A DNA stretch of 64,000 nucleotides from Lucifuga dentata (GCA_014773175.1 VXCM01002184.1:38383-102382), one strand, 5' to 3'; positions 30,962 through 45,300 are shown, numbered from the stretch's first letter. Program-made: numbers and translations. The notes: generated by a model not told the origin, from the letters alone.

Positions 30962-33814
30962 ATATGGGATGTATTTGAGTGGCAGACGGGCATGGCTTTT
31001 ATCAACAAGCACATATACACATCTGTTGGCAATGCATGTATTCAATTGACTGGGAATACATGAATATATGACTAATTGAAGTATGGAAGTGAGAGGTGCT
31101 TGCACGATGATGATTGGAAATAAATGCAAAAGCAACAGATCATTTATCATCACGAAGGAACACAATAATTTGTTGCGAAAGCTTCATATTTAGATAAACT
31201 TACCTGAATCAACAGTAGCTGTGATGAGTTTCATGTGTGATATATTGCAGCGCATGTCAACAGTTTTTTGTGTGAAAGCAGCCAGCCAGCCTCCTGCTCC
31301 TGCATTTACTTGCACAGATGTGGACTGGCATGAGACTGCTTGAGAGTCAACACGTAAAGTTGCTGTATGTGATGAAATTTCAAAAACACATTCAACTTCT
31401 ACAGGGCTGAACAAACAAGAAGAAATTTACATTATTTTTTTCCCATGGATCATCAGGTGACGTATAAAGAAGATAGTGGACTGACTTCCTCATCTGTAAG
31501 TGAAGGAATCCTGAAGGTGGTTTTCAGTGGAATTGCAGAGTTGTTCTTGCATCTTGAAGACCACAAATATACACATAATGGTCACAATCAGCCAACAAAG
31601 ATGACTGAACTTTATGTTGATAGAAAGAAGAGATACTGTCAACAATCTCTCTGATGACAGGATTACTACTGCCTGGCGGAAACCATAGGACTTCATGTTG
31701 TACAGGAAAGAAAATGTCACAGCCAGTGCTGACTGGGGAAACCATAGTTGGAGGATTCATCCTGACCTCTCGTGCAGTGTGCTCATCATGAAAGTTCTGA
31801 TGCAGAGTTAGAGGTGTATGACTGACTGTACAGTATATCATTCTGGCTTTCCTAGTTTTCAAGAACACTGTATTTGGTAGTGCCAAATATTCTTCATAAA
31901 TTGTATGTACATAATACATGCTTACAACTGAATTCAGAATTCTGAACTATTGTAAGAAATGGAATTTGATGCCAACAAAGATTATATTTTTGATGTGTCA
32001 GTATTTATTATGGAATGTCAAATAAATGCATGCATAATAGTGTCTTTGTAAAATTAATTTATTTTTAGTTTCAGTTTCATTTTATGTTACATATGTAAGA
32101 ATAAGAAGAAGCATACAGATTGGATGTGATTATTCTTAATGAAGGCATTACTCTCATACTGACCCCTTGAGCTTTATGGAAGTATTTATTGACAACCACC
32201 CTTTTCCCTATTAAAGTGGCAAGTAGGATTTGTCTCTTTCAGTTTATACCATTATCAAGTTGAGTTTATAGGTGCAGTAAATCTCCAGCGATTAACAGGT
32301 GGACATTCTCTCCATAGCACAGGTTTTTCACGTAAAGTTGTGGATTGTGTGTCTTCTTCAAAGGCCAAACTGGCAGGCTATTGCAAGCCCACCTTTTTTT
32401 GTATATAACTAGTTATATTCATTTAAATTAATGGCTCAACTAGGTCTAGATGTCAGACATGGAAGGAGGAGTATGTGAGAAGAAACTGAAGAGACTTTGA
32501 GACTTTCTTGAATAATGCTATTATAGCTCATTGTGACCAGGTTAAGTTGATTCGGTGGACCAGTACTCATTCACCTTGGACAGCATGACAGCACTGACAC
32601 ATACATTAGTACCAGATACATAATAAAATGAAATTTTAAGGTAAACAGCGGAAAGCGTAATTAGCCAAATATATGTTTCACACATTCATAACATTATACT
32701 CGACCCTGCAAAATTCAGCCTCTCTCCTAACAAATGCCATCACAGTGACTGCAGTACATAAACTGTTACAATCCAATAATTTAATAATGCTATGATGTCT
32801 CTGATCACATTTATACAAATGTGGAGGAACTTTTTAAGTTTATCCTCTTCATTTAAAAAAAACAAAAAAAACAAAAACAAAACAAAGAGGATAAAATTTT
32901 GAAGTGGCTTTTTTTTCTTTTCACATCTAACCCACCCATTTTTAGGTTTGATAGTTGATAGTATTCCTTAGCTAAACTAATTTTTTTTTTACAGTGGTTA
33001 CACAGGTATTAACTTTAGAGTGTGCTGCCCTTAGTATTTAGAATAAAGTGAAAGGCAGTACTAAGTTTTCTCAAACAGTATGTAATAACATACTGTTTCT
33101 CCCAAAGCTAACTCTGTGGTTAGTTTGAAAGGGAGCATATCTGTGTTCCCAGGTTCCTATGTTCCCCAATTCAATATTCTGTTAACACTTTCTTCCAGGT
33201 CAGCAGCAAGTCTGCCATCCCTTTGGATTTATGGTCATGGCATCCCACAACAGCACAAGTAGTTAACATGATTGTATACAAGTAATTTACAAAATCAAGG
33301 TCACAGTGAAGACACAAGCAATAAATCTCACAGTTAAAGTGTAGTGACTAAACAAGGAACTTTGATGTCAGACAACTTTAACTCTTTGGCCAGTGAATGT
33401 TTAATATTTTCCCCTGCTTACCTTTGGTAGTGTAGATGCGTCTGACCCTTTTAATTCTATTACTTCATTAGAATTGGCTGCTTTTTTGAAGGGTTTAGTT
33501 GATTCCTTTTTTACCAGTGTGACAGCATAAATATACAGTATTATCACATGGCATTGTGACATAATAAAACTTTTTTAGTGTTTTGTTGAGTTTGGCCCAC
33601 AGTGCTGAGAAGCTTCTACAGTGTGCTCCAGTACTCTACAGCTACTCCTCTCTTTACCTGCACACACTTTGTAAGCTGCGTTTCAAATGTGAGTTATAAA
33701 ATGGGCCATACAGCCATATAACTATACATCCTGTATAACATTATTACTTTCTAAGGTGGGAAGGCAGAACAATGTAGCGATTTATAGTTCCTCAGTCTCC
33801 ATTTCACCTCCAGC
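30962..33814. other. Intergenic DNA between the SCaMC gene and khsrp
   Basis: AT-rich, with no recognisable gene or RNA. AATAAA-like sequence near 32022 is a possible distal poly(A) signal for the carrier gene. Short open reading frames here have no family resemblance. Confidence 0.5.
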
Positions 33815-33828
33815 CCAGTAGGTGGCGG
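33815..33828 (+). promoter_or_regulatory. CTCF-like motif upstream of khsrp
   Basis: CCAGTAGGTGGCGG fits the CTCF core consensus at all positions. It differs by one base from the motif at 17790-17803, and both continue with TA. It lies about 220 bases before the khsrp start codon, next to TTTCCGG and GC-rich promoter-like DNA. The role is inferred from sequence only. Confidence 0.5.
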
Positions 33829-34049
33829 TATTTCCGGCTAAAGGATACTACTCCACAAGAAGAGGAGGAAGAAGCAAACCCTGGAGGTGATTTTCACTGG
33901 TTGGTTGTTTTAAGCAGGGAGTTTGCCGGCGTGGTTGGCAGCCTTCTCCTCGTCTTCACGTTGCTGTACCCCGCACGTTCCTTCCCGCTTCTGCGCAGCT
34001 CGACCCGGTCACATCTAGCTAGCTCTTCCCCTCTGTGTTTGTGAGCATC

Positions 34050-37000
34050 ATGTCTGAGTACGGCGCTCTGCCGACTAACGGTGTCGGTGCCGGTTTAAAA
34101 AAGGACGCTTTTGCAGATGCGGTACAAAGAGCCAGGCAGGTAAGTGCAAAGTATTAGGATATAATATAACTCAACGGGGAAGCTACACCAGCTAGCTACT
34201 GTAGCTTACTTGTGGGTGTAAGTGGTTCATCAGCTAGCTAGCTAGCAATCTAATTAACATTAATAGCAATGTTTTTAGTTAGCTAGCTAGCTTATTGTGA
34301 GTTTAATGGATCGGTAGAATGATAAGCATCGTTACCGTTACCGTGGCTATAGCAGTAACAAAGAGTGTATTGACTTATGGTTTCGTGTAATTTAAACATC
34401 ACATCGGCATCACTGGGTAGCCATAGCATAATGATGACCTGACCATGAAGTTTATTCTGTTTCATGAATATAGCTTAAGGGCATGATGGACGGCGTTGCT
34501 ATGGCAATAATAATGAAGATCAACCACTGACTATATGTTATATTAGCTGACAAACCGAAAATTTATTTATTGACTTTTTGAAAACTGGGTTCTATCATAT
34601 CCGTGCCCGCTGACTTGGTCTTGCATAGTCGATAACAGACTGTTGTAGCTACCGATGTAGTTTAGATTGTCTATATAATCTTAAATTTATGTGTTTTTAG
34701 ATTGCTGCTAAAATTGGAGGAGATGCCCTTCCCTCAGTGAGAAATAATGAAGGAACAGAAAACTATCCATTCACATCACAGAAACGATCCCTGGACGATG
34801 CAGGTTAGTCAAAGCAAACAGGCATTTTATTCACACGTGTCTGCTTCTGTTGTGACACTTTTTTTTGTTTGTTTTCAGATCAGCCAAATTCAAAGAAATT
34901 AGCATCACAGAGTGACAGAGATCCTACACTGTGTAAGTTAAATACATGCACACTCATATTCTCAGTTATTCTAGTGCACACACACACATACACCCTTCTC
35001 AACTTGGTTTACAAATATTCACTTGTCTTTCTTCCATCTCAGCTATTGAAGCTCAGCTAGCTGCTTTGTCCCAACAGAGGTATAGTATTATTTTAATGCA
35101 TCTTTTACATGAACATTTTGGTGCTTTTTGTTTTTGGCTGATAAAATACGCTGGTTATAATTTTAAATCTGTCTGCAGTGTCAGGCCTTCTGCAGTGACA
35201 GAAGAGTACAGGGTGCCGGATAGTATGGTTGGTCTCAGTGAGTACATGTACATATATTTGGCAGATCATATGCATTGTGCCTACATCGGTGTTACACATG
35301 TTAAATCTCTAACATCTAAAAATGGCTTTGTTGTGGTCCCTTAAGTCATTGGTCGAGGAGGTGAGCAGATTAACAAGATACAACAGGATTCTGGCTGCAA
35401 GGTCCAGATTGCACATGGTGAGCTGCATGCTAGCTCTAAATTTGATAAATTAAAAGTACAGTGCATTTTGCAGATTATCTTGAATTGACACATGCATTTG
35501 CATTTGTTCTCAGATAACGCAGGTCTTTCAGAAAGAAATGTTTCTCTAACGGGGACAGCAGATGCCATACAGTAAGTTGGTGTTGATAATTTCATTAAAA
35601 GTCTTTCTCAAGTTCTAGCTCAACCATTCATTAAAGGGATAGTTTTTGGTTTTTCTATTTTTATTTATGGAGTGTTGAAAAAACTGAGGAATGCCTTTGT
35701 TATTGCAGTTTGAAGTATGTGGAGCTTTGAAATAGCCATCAAACCTCTCCAGAGATTAATATCTGGTCTACACATTTATGTATTAATAATAACAATAGTT
35801 GGATAATTAAATAAATAAGATTAAAGTATATTTCAGATTCTTTCTTAACATGTACAACTTGTCATGGTATGTGCGAAGAGGACTCTCTTACACTCCAGCA
35901 TCCTAGCTCTAACCTAAAACATCTCTTCCATACAGTGTGCGACAAATAACCATTTGATTGATGGACTGTGTTAGGGGTGGTACACAAACTGAGAGGATGA
36001 CCTAGCTGAGAGTCTCACCTCAGGGCAAGAAGGTGCCTTAACAATGACACCAGTTATGGTATCATTAAATAGTTCAGGGTTTGTATGTACAGTAAAAAAA
36101 TTTTATTAAAAATTGACTCTGGGCTATAGCCTATCAGTTACAAGTATTACACCCTGAGTCTTAGACAGGATCCCAGACAACCATGAATTAAAAGAAGATA
36201 AGGTACGCATGCCATATAACTTATATGATATATGATATGACATACCTTCAAACTGCATATACATAGATGGAGGCATCCATGATTTTTTTTTGTTTGTTTT
36301 TTGTATGTGTGTGTGTGGGGGGGGAAGACAGAGACAGAGTCAGGTAAGTAGATAGGAAAAATGGTAAAATTCACCAGAAACTAAATTATCCCTTGAACTA
36401 TTTCAGTCTGTCCCATTTATTTTCAACCTCTGTAGTTGAACTGTGAGCAACGATGGACACCCATGCTGACAGGAAAAGGAAACTTGGAAACTTATTAACA
36501 CTGTATCAGATAAACATTTCTTCTTTTTTTTTTTTCTTGTTGCAAGCCACTTCTGCCTTTTTTTGGCACTTGATAGTTGTATAACATTATACATCTAATT
36601 ATTTCAATTTCATCAGCAAAACTAGTCCAAAGAACTTACTTAAAGATGCATGACAGGCTATACCAGAGGTCTGGTCAGCTACATCAGTTTACCTACGTTG
36701 TAAATCATACTTATATCATCTGTGTGGTATCCGTGCACTGCTCATACTTGGTCAGATTGACTTATTAACTAAATTAGTAAGCCATGCTGGTTTTGTGTTC
36801 CCAAGTAACTTTCTCATCCTTCATATGAATTTTCTCCCAGGAAAGCAAAGTCATTGATAGATGAGATTGTGTCAAGGGGCCATGAAGGGTCAACCAATGG
36901 ACAAGCAGGTTCCATGCAGGAGATAATAATCCCTGCAGGCAAGGCCGGCCTTATTATAGGAAAAGGGGGCGAGACAATAAAACAGCTACAGGTGAGACTC

Positions 37001-40000
37001 AGTAGGTCCCTTGCTATGACACTAATCATCACTTTATTCTTCATTTGATTCATTTTGTGGTTAGAGCGCAGCTACTGGAAGGAAAATGATTATCAGAAAA
37101 TTAGTCTACTGGATGATGACTAATAGAAAGATGAGTAATCTGCCATTTCTTTGTCATCAGTGTACTACATCTTTTCTTGACTTCCAGGAGCGTGCTGGAG
37201 TTAAAATGATTCTTATTCAAGATGGATCCCAGCCACCTAACATAGATAAACCTCTACGCATCATTGGAGACCCTTACAAAGTGCAGGTATTCTTTGAACC
37301 CAGGCGGCTTTTTTTTTTTTTTTCNTTTTTTTTTTTTTTTCCCTGAGAGGGAAATGTTTTCGTCCCTTGTTTACATTTCAGTTCACAGTGTCTTCCTTTT
37401 GTGTCACTTTTGTAGCAAGCAAAGGAGATGGTCAATGAAATTCTACGAGAGAGAGATCATGCAGGTTTTGGAGATAGAAATGAATATGGACCTAGGATGG
37501 GTGGAGCTAGCATTGAAGTAAGTATTTCTTTGGTCTAATTTGAAAATCACACATATGGCACCTTTTTCTGAACGTGAACTTCATTTTAACTGATGGTGCC
37601 ACTCAAATGCTTTGCACATTTAATGAAAAATATTATAATTATGCAGGTAGCAGTACCCCGCCACTCTGTGGGAGTTGTGATTGGCCGTAATGGGGAGATG
37701 ATTAAGAAGATCCAGAGTGATGCTGGAGTGAAGATACAGTTTAAACCAGGTGAGCCCTTGTAATGTTTTTAGATACTGAAATGTCATCATATTTCATAAC
37801 ATTTCTTATATTAAATTACACATTTTCATCTTGTCCTGCCTGGTAAATAGTCTGTAGACTGTAAAAAAAAAAACAAACAAAACACATAGTATCCGCTATA
37901 TTAGATCAAATCTTAAACAAAAAAGAAGTTAAATTTAAATATTGATTAAACAAAGCTAATTTTTAAAGCTAAGGCTATTTTTTTAAGTTAGTAAAGAGGC
38001 AGCTGTCCAAAATGAAGCCTTGTAGTTGCAGAATATAATTCATACCGCTATTCCCTTGAATATAACGGACTTTAGTCAAGCATTAATCCAGGCTTTTTCA
38101 CATCTGATTTATGGTAGTTAAAATTGCTACTGCAAAAAAATGTTGACTTACAGGTATTTATTGTCTCAAATCATTCAGATTTCAGTGAAGTTCTTCAGAT
38201 TTGCAGAGAAAAACTCTATTAGACATTAAGACCTTTTAGGCTGGAAATTGTCCTCTTCCACTCCATCCTTTGACTGTTTTTGACTCTGTCTCTGTATGCA
38301 CCCCTTAACCTGTTCCTTTGTCATCACAGATGATGGTATGGGTCCCGAAAAGATTGCTCATATTATGGGTCCACCAGACCAGTGTCAACATGCTGCCTCC
38401 ATCATCACTGACCTGCTACAGAGCATCCGAGCCAGAGATGAGGGTGGGCAGGGGGTAGGTACATAGGCAATCTTTTGATTTTCATCAAGTATAATGAAGT
38501 TGAAGTATGTGTATTGATGACCAACAACACAGGTCTTTCTACTGAGGAATAGTTAAATCTGTATGTTTGTCCTTCACAGGGTCCCCCTGGTGCAGGGATG
38601 CCATCTGGTGGGCGAGGACGGGGTAGAGGTCAGGGAAACTGGGGCCCTCCAGGAGGAGAGATGACCTTCTCCATTCCCGCTCACAAATGCGGGCTTGTAA
38701 TTGGTAGAGGAGGGGAGAATGTCAAATCAATTAACCAGCAGACTGGTGCATTCGTGGAGATATCACGTCAGCCACCACCAAACGGCGATCCAAACTACAA
38801 GCTGTTCATCATCCGAGGGTCCCCACAACAGATTGACCATGCAAAGCAACTTATTGAAGAAAAAATTGAGGTACACTCAAGTGTTTCACGGAGCAAGTAA
38901 GAAACCACAGTTTAGCTTAGAGAGCTGTCACTGTATATTTTTGACTGAGTAAATTCACCACTTAATGTTCATCACTGTGGTCAGAAGAAGGGAACATTCA
39001 CCACATTACAAAAGAAAATTTAACAAGGTGTAGTTGCGAAGGTTTTTTTTTTCCCAACTTTTTAGTTGTATTTAGTGCATAGTGGATAACTCCTTTTGTA
39101 ATTTATAGGCTGTAGGACTGTTGAGTCAACAAAACATCTAAGAAACATTGGATATTTTATTATGTTTTTATATATTGTATCTAAATTTGATTTATTTTGT
39201 AAGGTTAGGCAGTAATTCAACAGAATAGTTCCACTGAACCAAAACGTCTTGTGCTTATATAGAATTAAGGAACACACAAACTGTGGATGAGAATAAATGT
39301 CAGAGGCGCAGTTGGAGAAAAAGTTTCTTGGACAGTGACAGACCTATTTTTATTCAGTTAGGTTCTTTGCTTCCCAAAACTAGATATGTGATTTGATGGC
39401 ATGATATTTACAGTTGTTATTAGCCTAATTGCCATACTTTTGTGAGCTACATTAAAACATGCAAGCATGTTTGAAGGTTTGGGTACACACAATTTGGCTG
39501 TTACTGTGCTGCTTTTGTGATATCAGTCTTAATGGTAGGTAAGGAACAAATGAAGAGATTGTTGCACACAAGCATTTCCTGCCACTGTGGCTTTGATACA
39601 TACACTGTCATGCTAATATGAATGGTCTTGTTGCCTTGTATTCTTTAGGGTCCGTTGTGTCCAGTGGGCCCTGGTCCCGGTCCTGGTCCTGGTCCAGAAT
39701 GCCCATGTGGGCCCATGGGTCCCTTTAATCCCAACCCTTATAATGCAGGTCCTCCTGGTGGCCCCCCTCAGTAAGTACAACCCAGAGAAACCACTTAAAT
39801 GCAGTTTCCTTCAAAGGAGAGAGAGAGAGAGAGAGAGCTTGTTGCAGTTAAGCGACATTGCAATTCATGTTTCATGCCTTTAAAGTGTTCTCATGCATTG
39901 TCTTTCTCTCAGCAGTGGTGCTGCACCTAGTGGTCCACAATACTGTCCTCAGGGTTGGGGAAATGCCTACCAACAGTGGCAAGCTCCAGCTCAGCATGAT

Positions 40001-40338
40001 CCCAGTGAGTCTGGCTGGACTTTCTTCCATTCTGTCTTCTCTTGTCTGTTTCAGTTCTTTTTAGGTTCTGGTCTCTGGGGTCTCCAGAGATGAACCTGGT
40101 GTGATCATGTGCACCAGGTCACACTGACCAGATGGATGCAACCCAACTTGTTTTAGACTAGCCTTTTTTTTTTTTTTTTTTTTTTAAAGCAATGTGGAAA
40201 GTTATACTGCACTGAGTTTTCCTAGTTTTATCCTACATGGCCCATATTATTCTAGTTGCTTATTAACTTTCTGTTGTCCATTTTATTATCTTGTAAAGTA
40301 CTGAACCAAGACCCTTTCTGTCTGGTTACCCCCATCCC

Positions 40339-40387
<49 letters not shown>

Positions 40388-41208
40388 NCACAAAGGTAAG
40401 ACAGAAGCAGACCCACAAGCAGCGTGGGCAGCCTACTATGCACAGTATTACAACCAACAACCGGGAGGCGCCATGGCAGGTCAGACCTCAGGAGCTGCAG
40501 CAGCACCAGGGGATCAGAGCCAAGCACCACAGACATCTGGCGGTCAGCCAGACTACACTAAGGCTTGGGAGGAGTACTACAAGAAGATGGGCATGAGTAA
40601 GTGTGATCTGCTGACACACAGGTTTTGTCAGAATGTACTTCCTTGATGAATATACGTTGAAGTCACTGTTATACCATTAAAGTGAAAGTTGCATGAATGT
40701 GTGTGTGTGATCACTTTCGTGTGCATGTGTGTCTCCAGCGCAGCCTGCTGCAGGGGCAGCAGCTGCTCCAGGCGCAGCGGTGGCGGCAGCAGCAGGAGGA
40801 GGAGGAGGAAGAGGAGGAGGAGGAGGAGGAGGGGGAGGAGCTGCAGCTGGAGGCCAGCAGGACTACAGCGCTGCCTGGGCTGAGTACTACAGACAGCAGG
40901 CTGCATACTATGGACAGACAGGGCAGGCCCCTGGACAGGCAGATGCACCACAACAGGGACAACAGGTAGTACAAACATGTACACACACACACACACACAG
41001 TCAGTGTCCAAATTTAACTTTATTGGCCTATTTAAATACAGAAAGAAGTACAAATAATTAATAAGCATTTTACAGAAATGTTGCTCCACCTGTCTTGTAT
41101 TCATATATTTGACATACACAGCATACAGTATGAATATGCACATTTTGGCATTAAGCAAAGATTAAATAAATTAAACTGTGTTGTGATGTCTCTTTTCAGG
41201 CCCAGTAA
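34050..41208 (+). CDS. khsrp: KH-type splicing regulatory protein (FUBP2)
   Basis: Eighteen coding exons join in frame to 664 residues: 34050-34139, 34701-34803, 34879-34932, 35043-35079, 35179-35237, 35346-35417, 35514-35571, 36841-36991, 37188-37286, 37416-37517, 37647-37749, 38330-38454, 38580-38870, 39649-39770, 39913-40004, 40396-40596, 40739-40965, 41200-41208. The four KH domains carry GRGG (about 117), GKGG (198), GRNG (288) and GRGG (393) loops. The C-terminus has the FUBP tyrosine repeats [14 protein letters not shown] and [20 protein letters not shown] and ends QQGQQAQ as in KHSRP. The protein binds AU-rich elements and miRNA precursors in nucleus and cytoplasm, promoting mRNA decay, splicing and miRNA maturation. 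The N-terminal glycine/proline-rich region of mammals is reduced. A coding GGA run makes a glycine stretch in exon 17, and exon 15 has a tandem CAGCAG acceptor. Confidence 0.97.
40341..40395. repeat. CT microsatellite with N directly before a khsrp exon
   Basis: A long CT run ends in N at 40388, and exon 16 starts at 40396 after CACAAAG. The CT run acts as the polypyrimidine tract. The N means the true length and the bases nearest the acceptor are uncertain. Confidence 0.8.
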
Positions 41209-41312
41209 ACATGAGCGGTGCAGTTTTTGGGTTTTTTTTTTTTTGTTTTGTTTTGTTTTTTTGACAGCTGTGATGGTTCTCTGGACATGTCACAAGATTT
41301 TCTTTTGGCTGT

Positions 41313-42033
41313 AATAAAGACCTCGGTTTAATCATCCAGCCAGGCATTTTCCATTCTGAACCTTGTCCTTGTCTGTTTTTAATGTCAGAACTGAAGAAAA
41401 GGGAAAAGGGAACACGTCTTCATTCTGTACTGAACCTTAAAGCACTAAATAACTACTTGGATTACCTTTCAGTTTGTCCCATCACCTCACCCACACCCTG
41501 TCAGTGCATCTGATAAACTTTTTTTTCCCCCCAATGAGAAAGAATAAGCATCCTTGCAAGTCCATCTGTACATGAACTCACAGTTAGGTTTCTTCTTTTC
41601 CTTCAAGTTCTTGAGGGCAAAACCTTTCAAAGCAGTATTTGAAATAGTATAAAAATTATGTTTGCAAAATTGTACATTAATTTTTGTTCTTGTAGCTTTA
41701 TAAAAGTTTCTTTTTAAGAACATTCCTAGTGTTTAAGTTGCAGGTGTTTTCTCCCTGCTAAATGTTTTAATTTTTGTTTTTTGTAATTATTTTCTTTTAA
41801 GTGGGTCATGTGTATATCTGTATACAGTGTGTGCTACTGAACAGTAAAATGTGAGCAAGTTGGCTGTATTAAGGTACTAACTGTGTGAGAGCGAGCGAGT
41901 GACCAACTGATCTTTGGCCCTTAGTTAATATCCACAACTTTATTGATGGAAGACCTTGAGTTGTTTTGTTCCATTTTGCTGAGTTTTTTTAATGTTATTT
42001 TTTACTGCTTGTTTTTAAATACTAAACAATAAA
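41313..42033 (+). terminator. khsrp poly(A) signals (proximal and distal)
   Basis: AATAAA occurs at 41313-41318, about 105 bases after the stop codon, and again at 42028-42033. The intervening sequence is T- and A-rich 3' UTR. Two signals suggest alternative polyadenylation. Cleavage after the distal site would leave under 300 bases to the dcaf15 start codon. Confidence 0.65.
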
Positions 42034-42327
42034 AATATTCAAATTTACCTATTTCTCCATGATTATTTTTGTGTGGTTTGTTACCCATGCTAAAGTCAGA
42101 ACTAAAGTTTTAGAAAAACTGGAAAGACTGGTGTATTGTTGGTTCAACATTTAACAAAAAAAAAAAAAANAAAAAAAAAAAAAAGTATTCTGATCCTTGG
42201 TGATAACTCAGGATCTAAAGCTACCTCTATTGTGGTTTTGATGGATTTAAGTAGGTCTCAGCGGATCCTGGGATATGAACCAATCCGGACGGTTCTAAAG
42301 GCTACGCTGGCAATAGTATGGTGGGAG

Positions 42328-45300
42328 ATGGCGCCTAGCTCGAAATCAGAAAAGGATGACAGCAAACAGAAAGCTCAAAGAAAACATAAAGACCATGTCG
42401 TCAAGCTTCTTGTGCGTGGGAAGGTACGTGTGAACCCGCAAACTGTGACATACACAAAATAACGTGGTTCAGAAATATTGTTGGAATTTCCCATTTCAAG
42501 TATTCGTGTTCTCAGCGTTTGCATTGCTAGCTAATAGCTAGCCAGCTAACTAGCTTAGCGGCAGCTATCACAGTTACCGTAACAGATCCATGCCGGGCAG
42601 GTGGCTAATTAATGCTAAAGATGAAGACATTGAGTGTTTCTTTGTTTCTGGCACCATTTTGTCTCAGCTTAGTTTGCTAATTGCTTCATGGACATCTGAA
42701 TAGAGTTGATAGTGATACAACGCTAGTCTTTAATTGGTAATGTTAAATAGCTTAGCACTAGCTTCTCCTATACCATAGCGGCTAAATGCAGTGCTCGACA
42801 GTTCAACATTCCATTTTCATCTTTTAGGTTAGATCACGGAACCACTCAATTTAGTAGACCACTTACTTATGGGAGCCTAAACCAGTATTTTATAGTATGG
42901 GGCCGAACTTCAGATGTCCCTTATTCTTTTGTTGTATGTAGAACCACCAACACTGAATAAGCGTCATTAATACTGTACTGCAATGGCCTTATCTCCCAGT
43001 TATCTCAGTGTCACGTTACCTTAATCGTATGCACAATGATGCTCGTGAGCTGATTATTACATACATGTGTACTATCTAATCTAATCCAACACAATAGCCC
43101 TGCAATAAACCCTACCTTTGTGAATCTTATAACGCCCAGTTAGTTTAATTCAAGTGTCATAGAAGTGTTTATTCAACTCTATACATTGCATAGGACTGCA
43201 TTTTGTTGAGAGGTTCTTTTCACATAGTGGACATAAACACCTGCACTCCCAACACACCACCAGTACTTGTGACCTCAAAAATGACCACAGAGTTAAATCA
43301 ACATGTCTCCAATAGTGTAAAAAAAAAAAACTAAACAGTAAATAAACAGTTAAATCAGCATGTGTGTTTATAGTATTCACTAAAACTTTCTTCACTGTCT
43401 TCTCTTTTCATAGCTGTCGGGGAAATTTTCTCAACGCCTGTTCAGGAAGCTCCCACCTCGTGTGTGTGTTCCCTTGAAGAATATTGTCAGCGAGGACTTC
43501 CTTAGAGCAGGGTCAGTGTTTGTGTGTTGGTCAACCTTGACTTATCTCATGTGTACTGTAATACACCTTATGAAGCACACTGAGAGCATGTCATACCAAA
43601 TGCAGTTGTTGGTGTGTGAATGAATATAGTGTCACACAATCTGGAATAAACCTGCATGCAGTGATTCTTCCCAGTGAGGGTTTATCACACTCAGTAAGCC
43701 TAAGCATAACAGTATGTATATATATATACTCTTACCTTTTGGGTTCCAGACACATCTTTCTGGGCTTCACCAAGTGCGGTTGCTATGTCCTGTCTTACAC
43801 CAGTGATTGTGGAGAAGATGATGATTTCTCTTCCTATATATACCATCTTTATTGGTGGGAGTTCAACCTGCACAGTAGACTTAAACAGGTAAAAGAAAGA
43901 AAACTTACCCACAACCTTAGGACTGCACCCGAACTGTCCAGTATATTTATAGTTTAATAAATGCATTACCATACTCTCTTGGAGTGTAACTTCAGAACAT
44001 TCATGATGTTATGTGACACCTTGCTTTTCTCTCCAGGTTCACCATGTTCGACTGTTTGCAGAGGAGGAAATCTACAGCGACCTTTACCTGACTGTGTGTG
44101 AGTGGCCAAACGACCACTCCAAAATTGTCATCTTTGGCTTCAAGTAAGGGCTAATAAAGTCATTGCTGCCTGAAACTAATCCTGCTACAGTTGCCGTTAA
44201 AATTTGTAAAAAGTGCGTTAAAATGAGAAGCAGCTGATCAGCTGCATTTTGTCTTTTGCAAATGCACGTCTCTACCTGCCAGCACGCGCAGCTCAAGCGA
44301 CGTGCTGATGAACTTTATGATGAGTGACGAGAACAGCAGAGACATCTACATCACCATCGCCTCCATGCCTCCTCCTAAACTTTGCTCTCGCTGCTGTCCC
44401 GTTCCCTCCGTCTCTACCATACGCACAGGTAAGTACACACATACAACGTGTCTGATAGAACAGCTTCTAACCACCGCACTAAACCACACGCGATATGTAA
44501 CTCTCTCCTCTCCTCTGTCTCCACCTCGTTCTTTCTTCAGGAAGCGGTGAGTGTCTGGAGCATGGCTATGTGCTGAACAGCAGGTACCAGGTGGTGTATC
44601 CATTCCCTACGTTTCAGCCAGCTTTCCAGCTGAAGAAGGACCAGGTTATCCTGTTAAATACTAGCTACTCTCTGGTGGCCTGTGGCATCTCACTCTGCCC
44701 AGGTAACACACATGCACAATATCAGAACTTGTATCTATCCCTCTCTGTTTCTTATCGCTGGAATCAGATACTATTCTTCATCATTCAGATCATCACAAGC
44801 CAATCAGGATATTATTATCGGGAGGAATTAGCAGTGTGGTTGAGAGGGGACAGTACCATGCAGGGAAAGGCTAAAAATTCTGAAATGCTAATGCTAGAAT
44901 TTGTTGTCTTAGATGTAAAATCAGTTGTCTTCCTTTATGTCACAGTACTCGGAGAAAATTATTCATGATGATCATATTTGTTCCTGACACTTTACATATG
45001 TCACATAGGCTAGATATTAAGTTAAGCAAGCGTGTTAAGTGTGTGTAGCCTGATCCTACAGTTTTGTGGCTTTACAGTTCTGTTTTGTGTTTATCTGGCA
45101 GGTAAGGAGGGTCAGTCATCTCCAATTCTCTACACAAAGAGAGCAGCTCCTCTGTCAGGTCAAGTCTCTGCATCCGCCACCTCAGCCTCCCCTTCCATGC
45201 TACCTCAGGGATCTCCAGAAAGCAGATTGCCATCCAGCAGGCCTGCTCCTTTTCTCTCATCTCCTAGCCAGTCACAGGCCGCCGTACGAGCCCGAGAGTT

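Noticed and set aside
34200..34320. Repeated CTAGCTAG words near the khsrp start and again near 42530
   Set aside because: These are short low-complexity CTAG-rich stretches in first introns, without a consistent unit or spacing, so not a CRISPR or regulatory array.
40628..41158. 176-residue minus-strand open frame opposite khsrp exon 17
   Set aside because: It is the antisense of the GGA/GCA repeat coding region, with leucine and proline runs and no domain.
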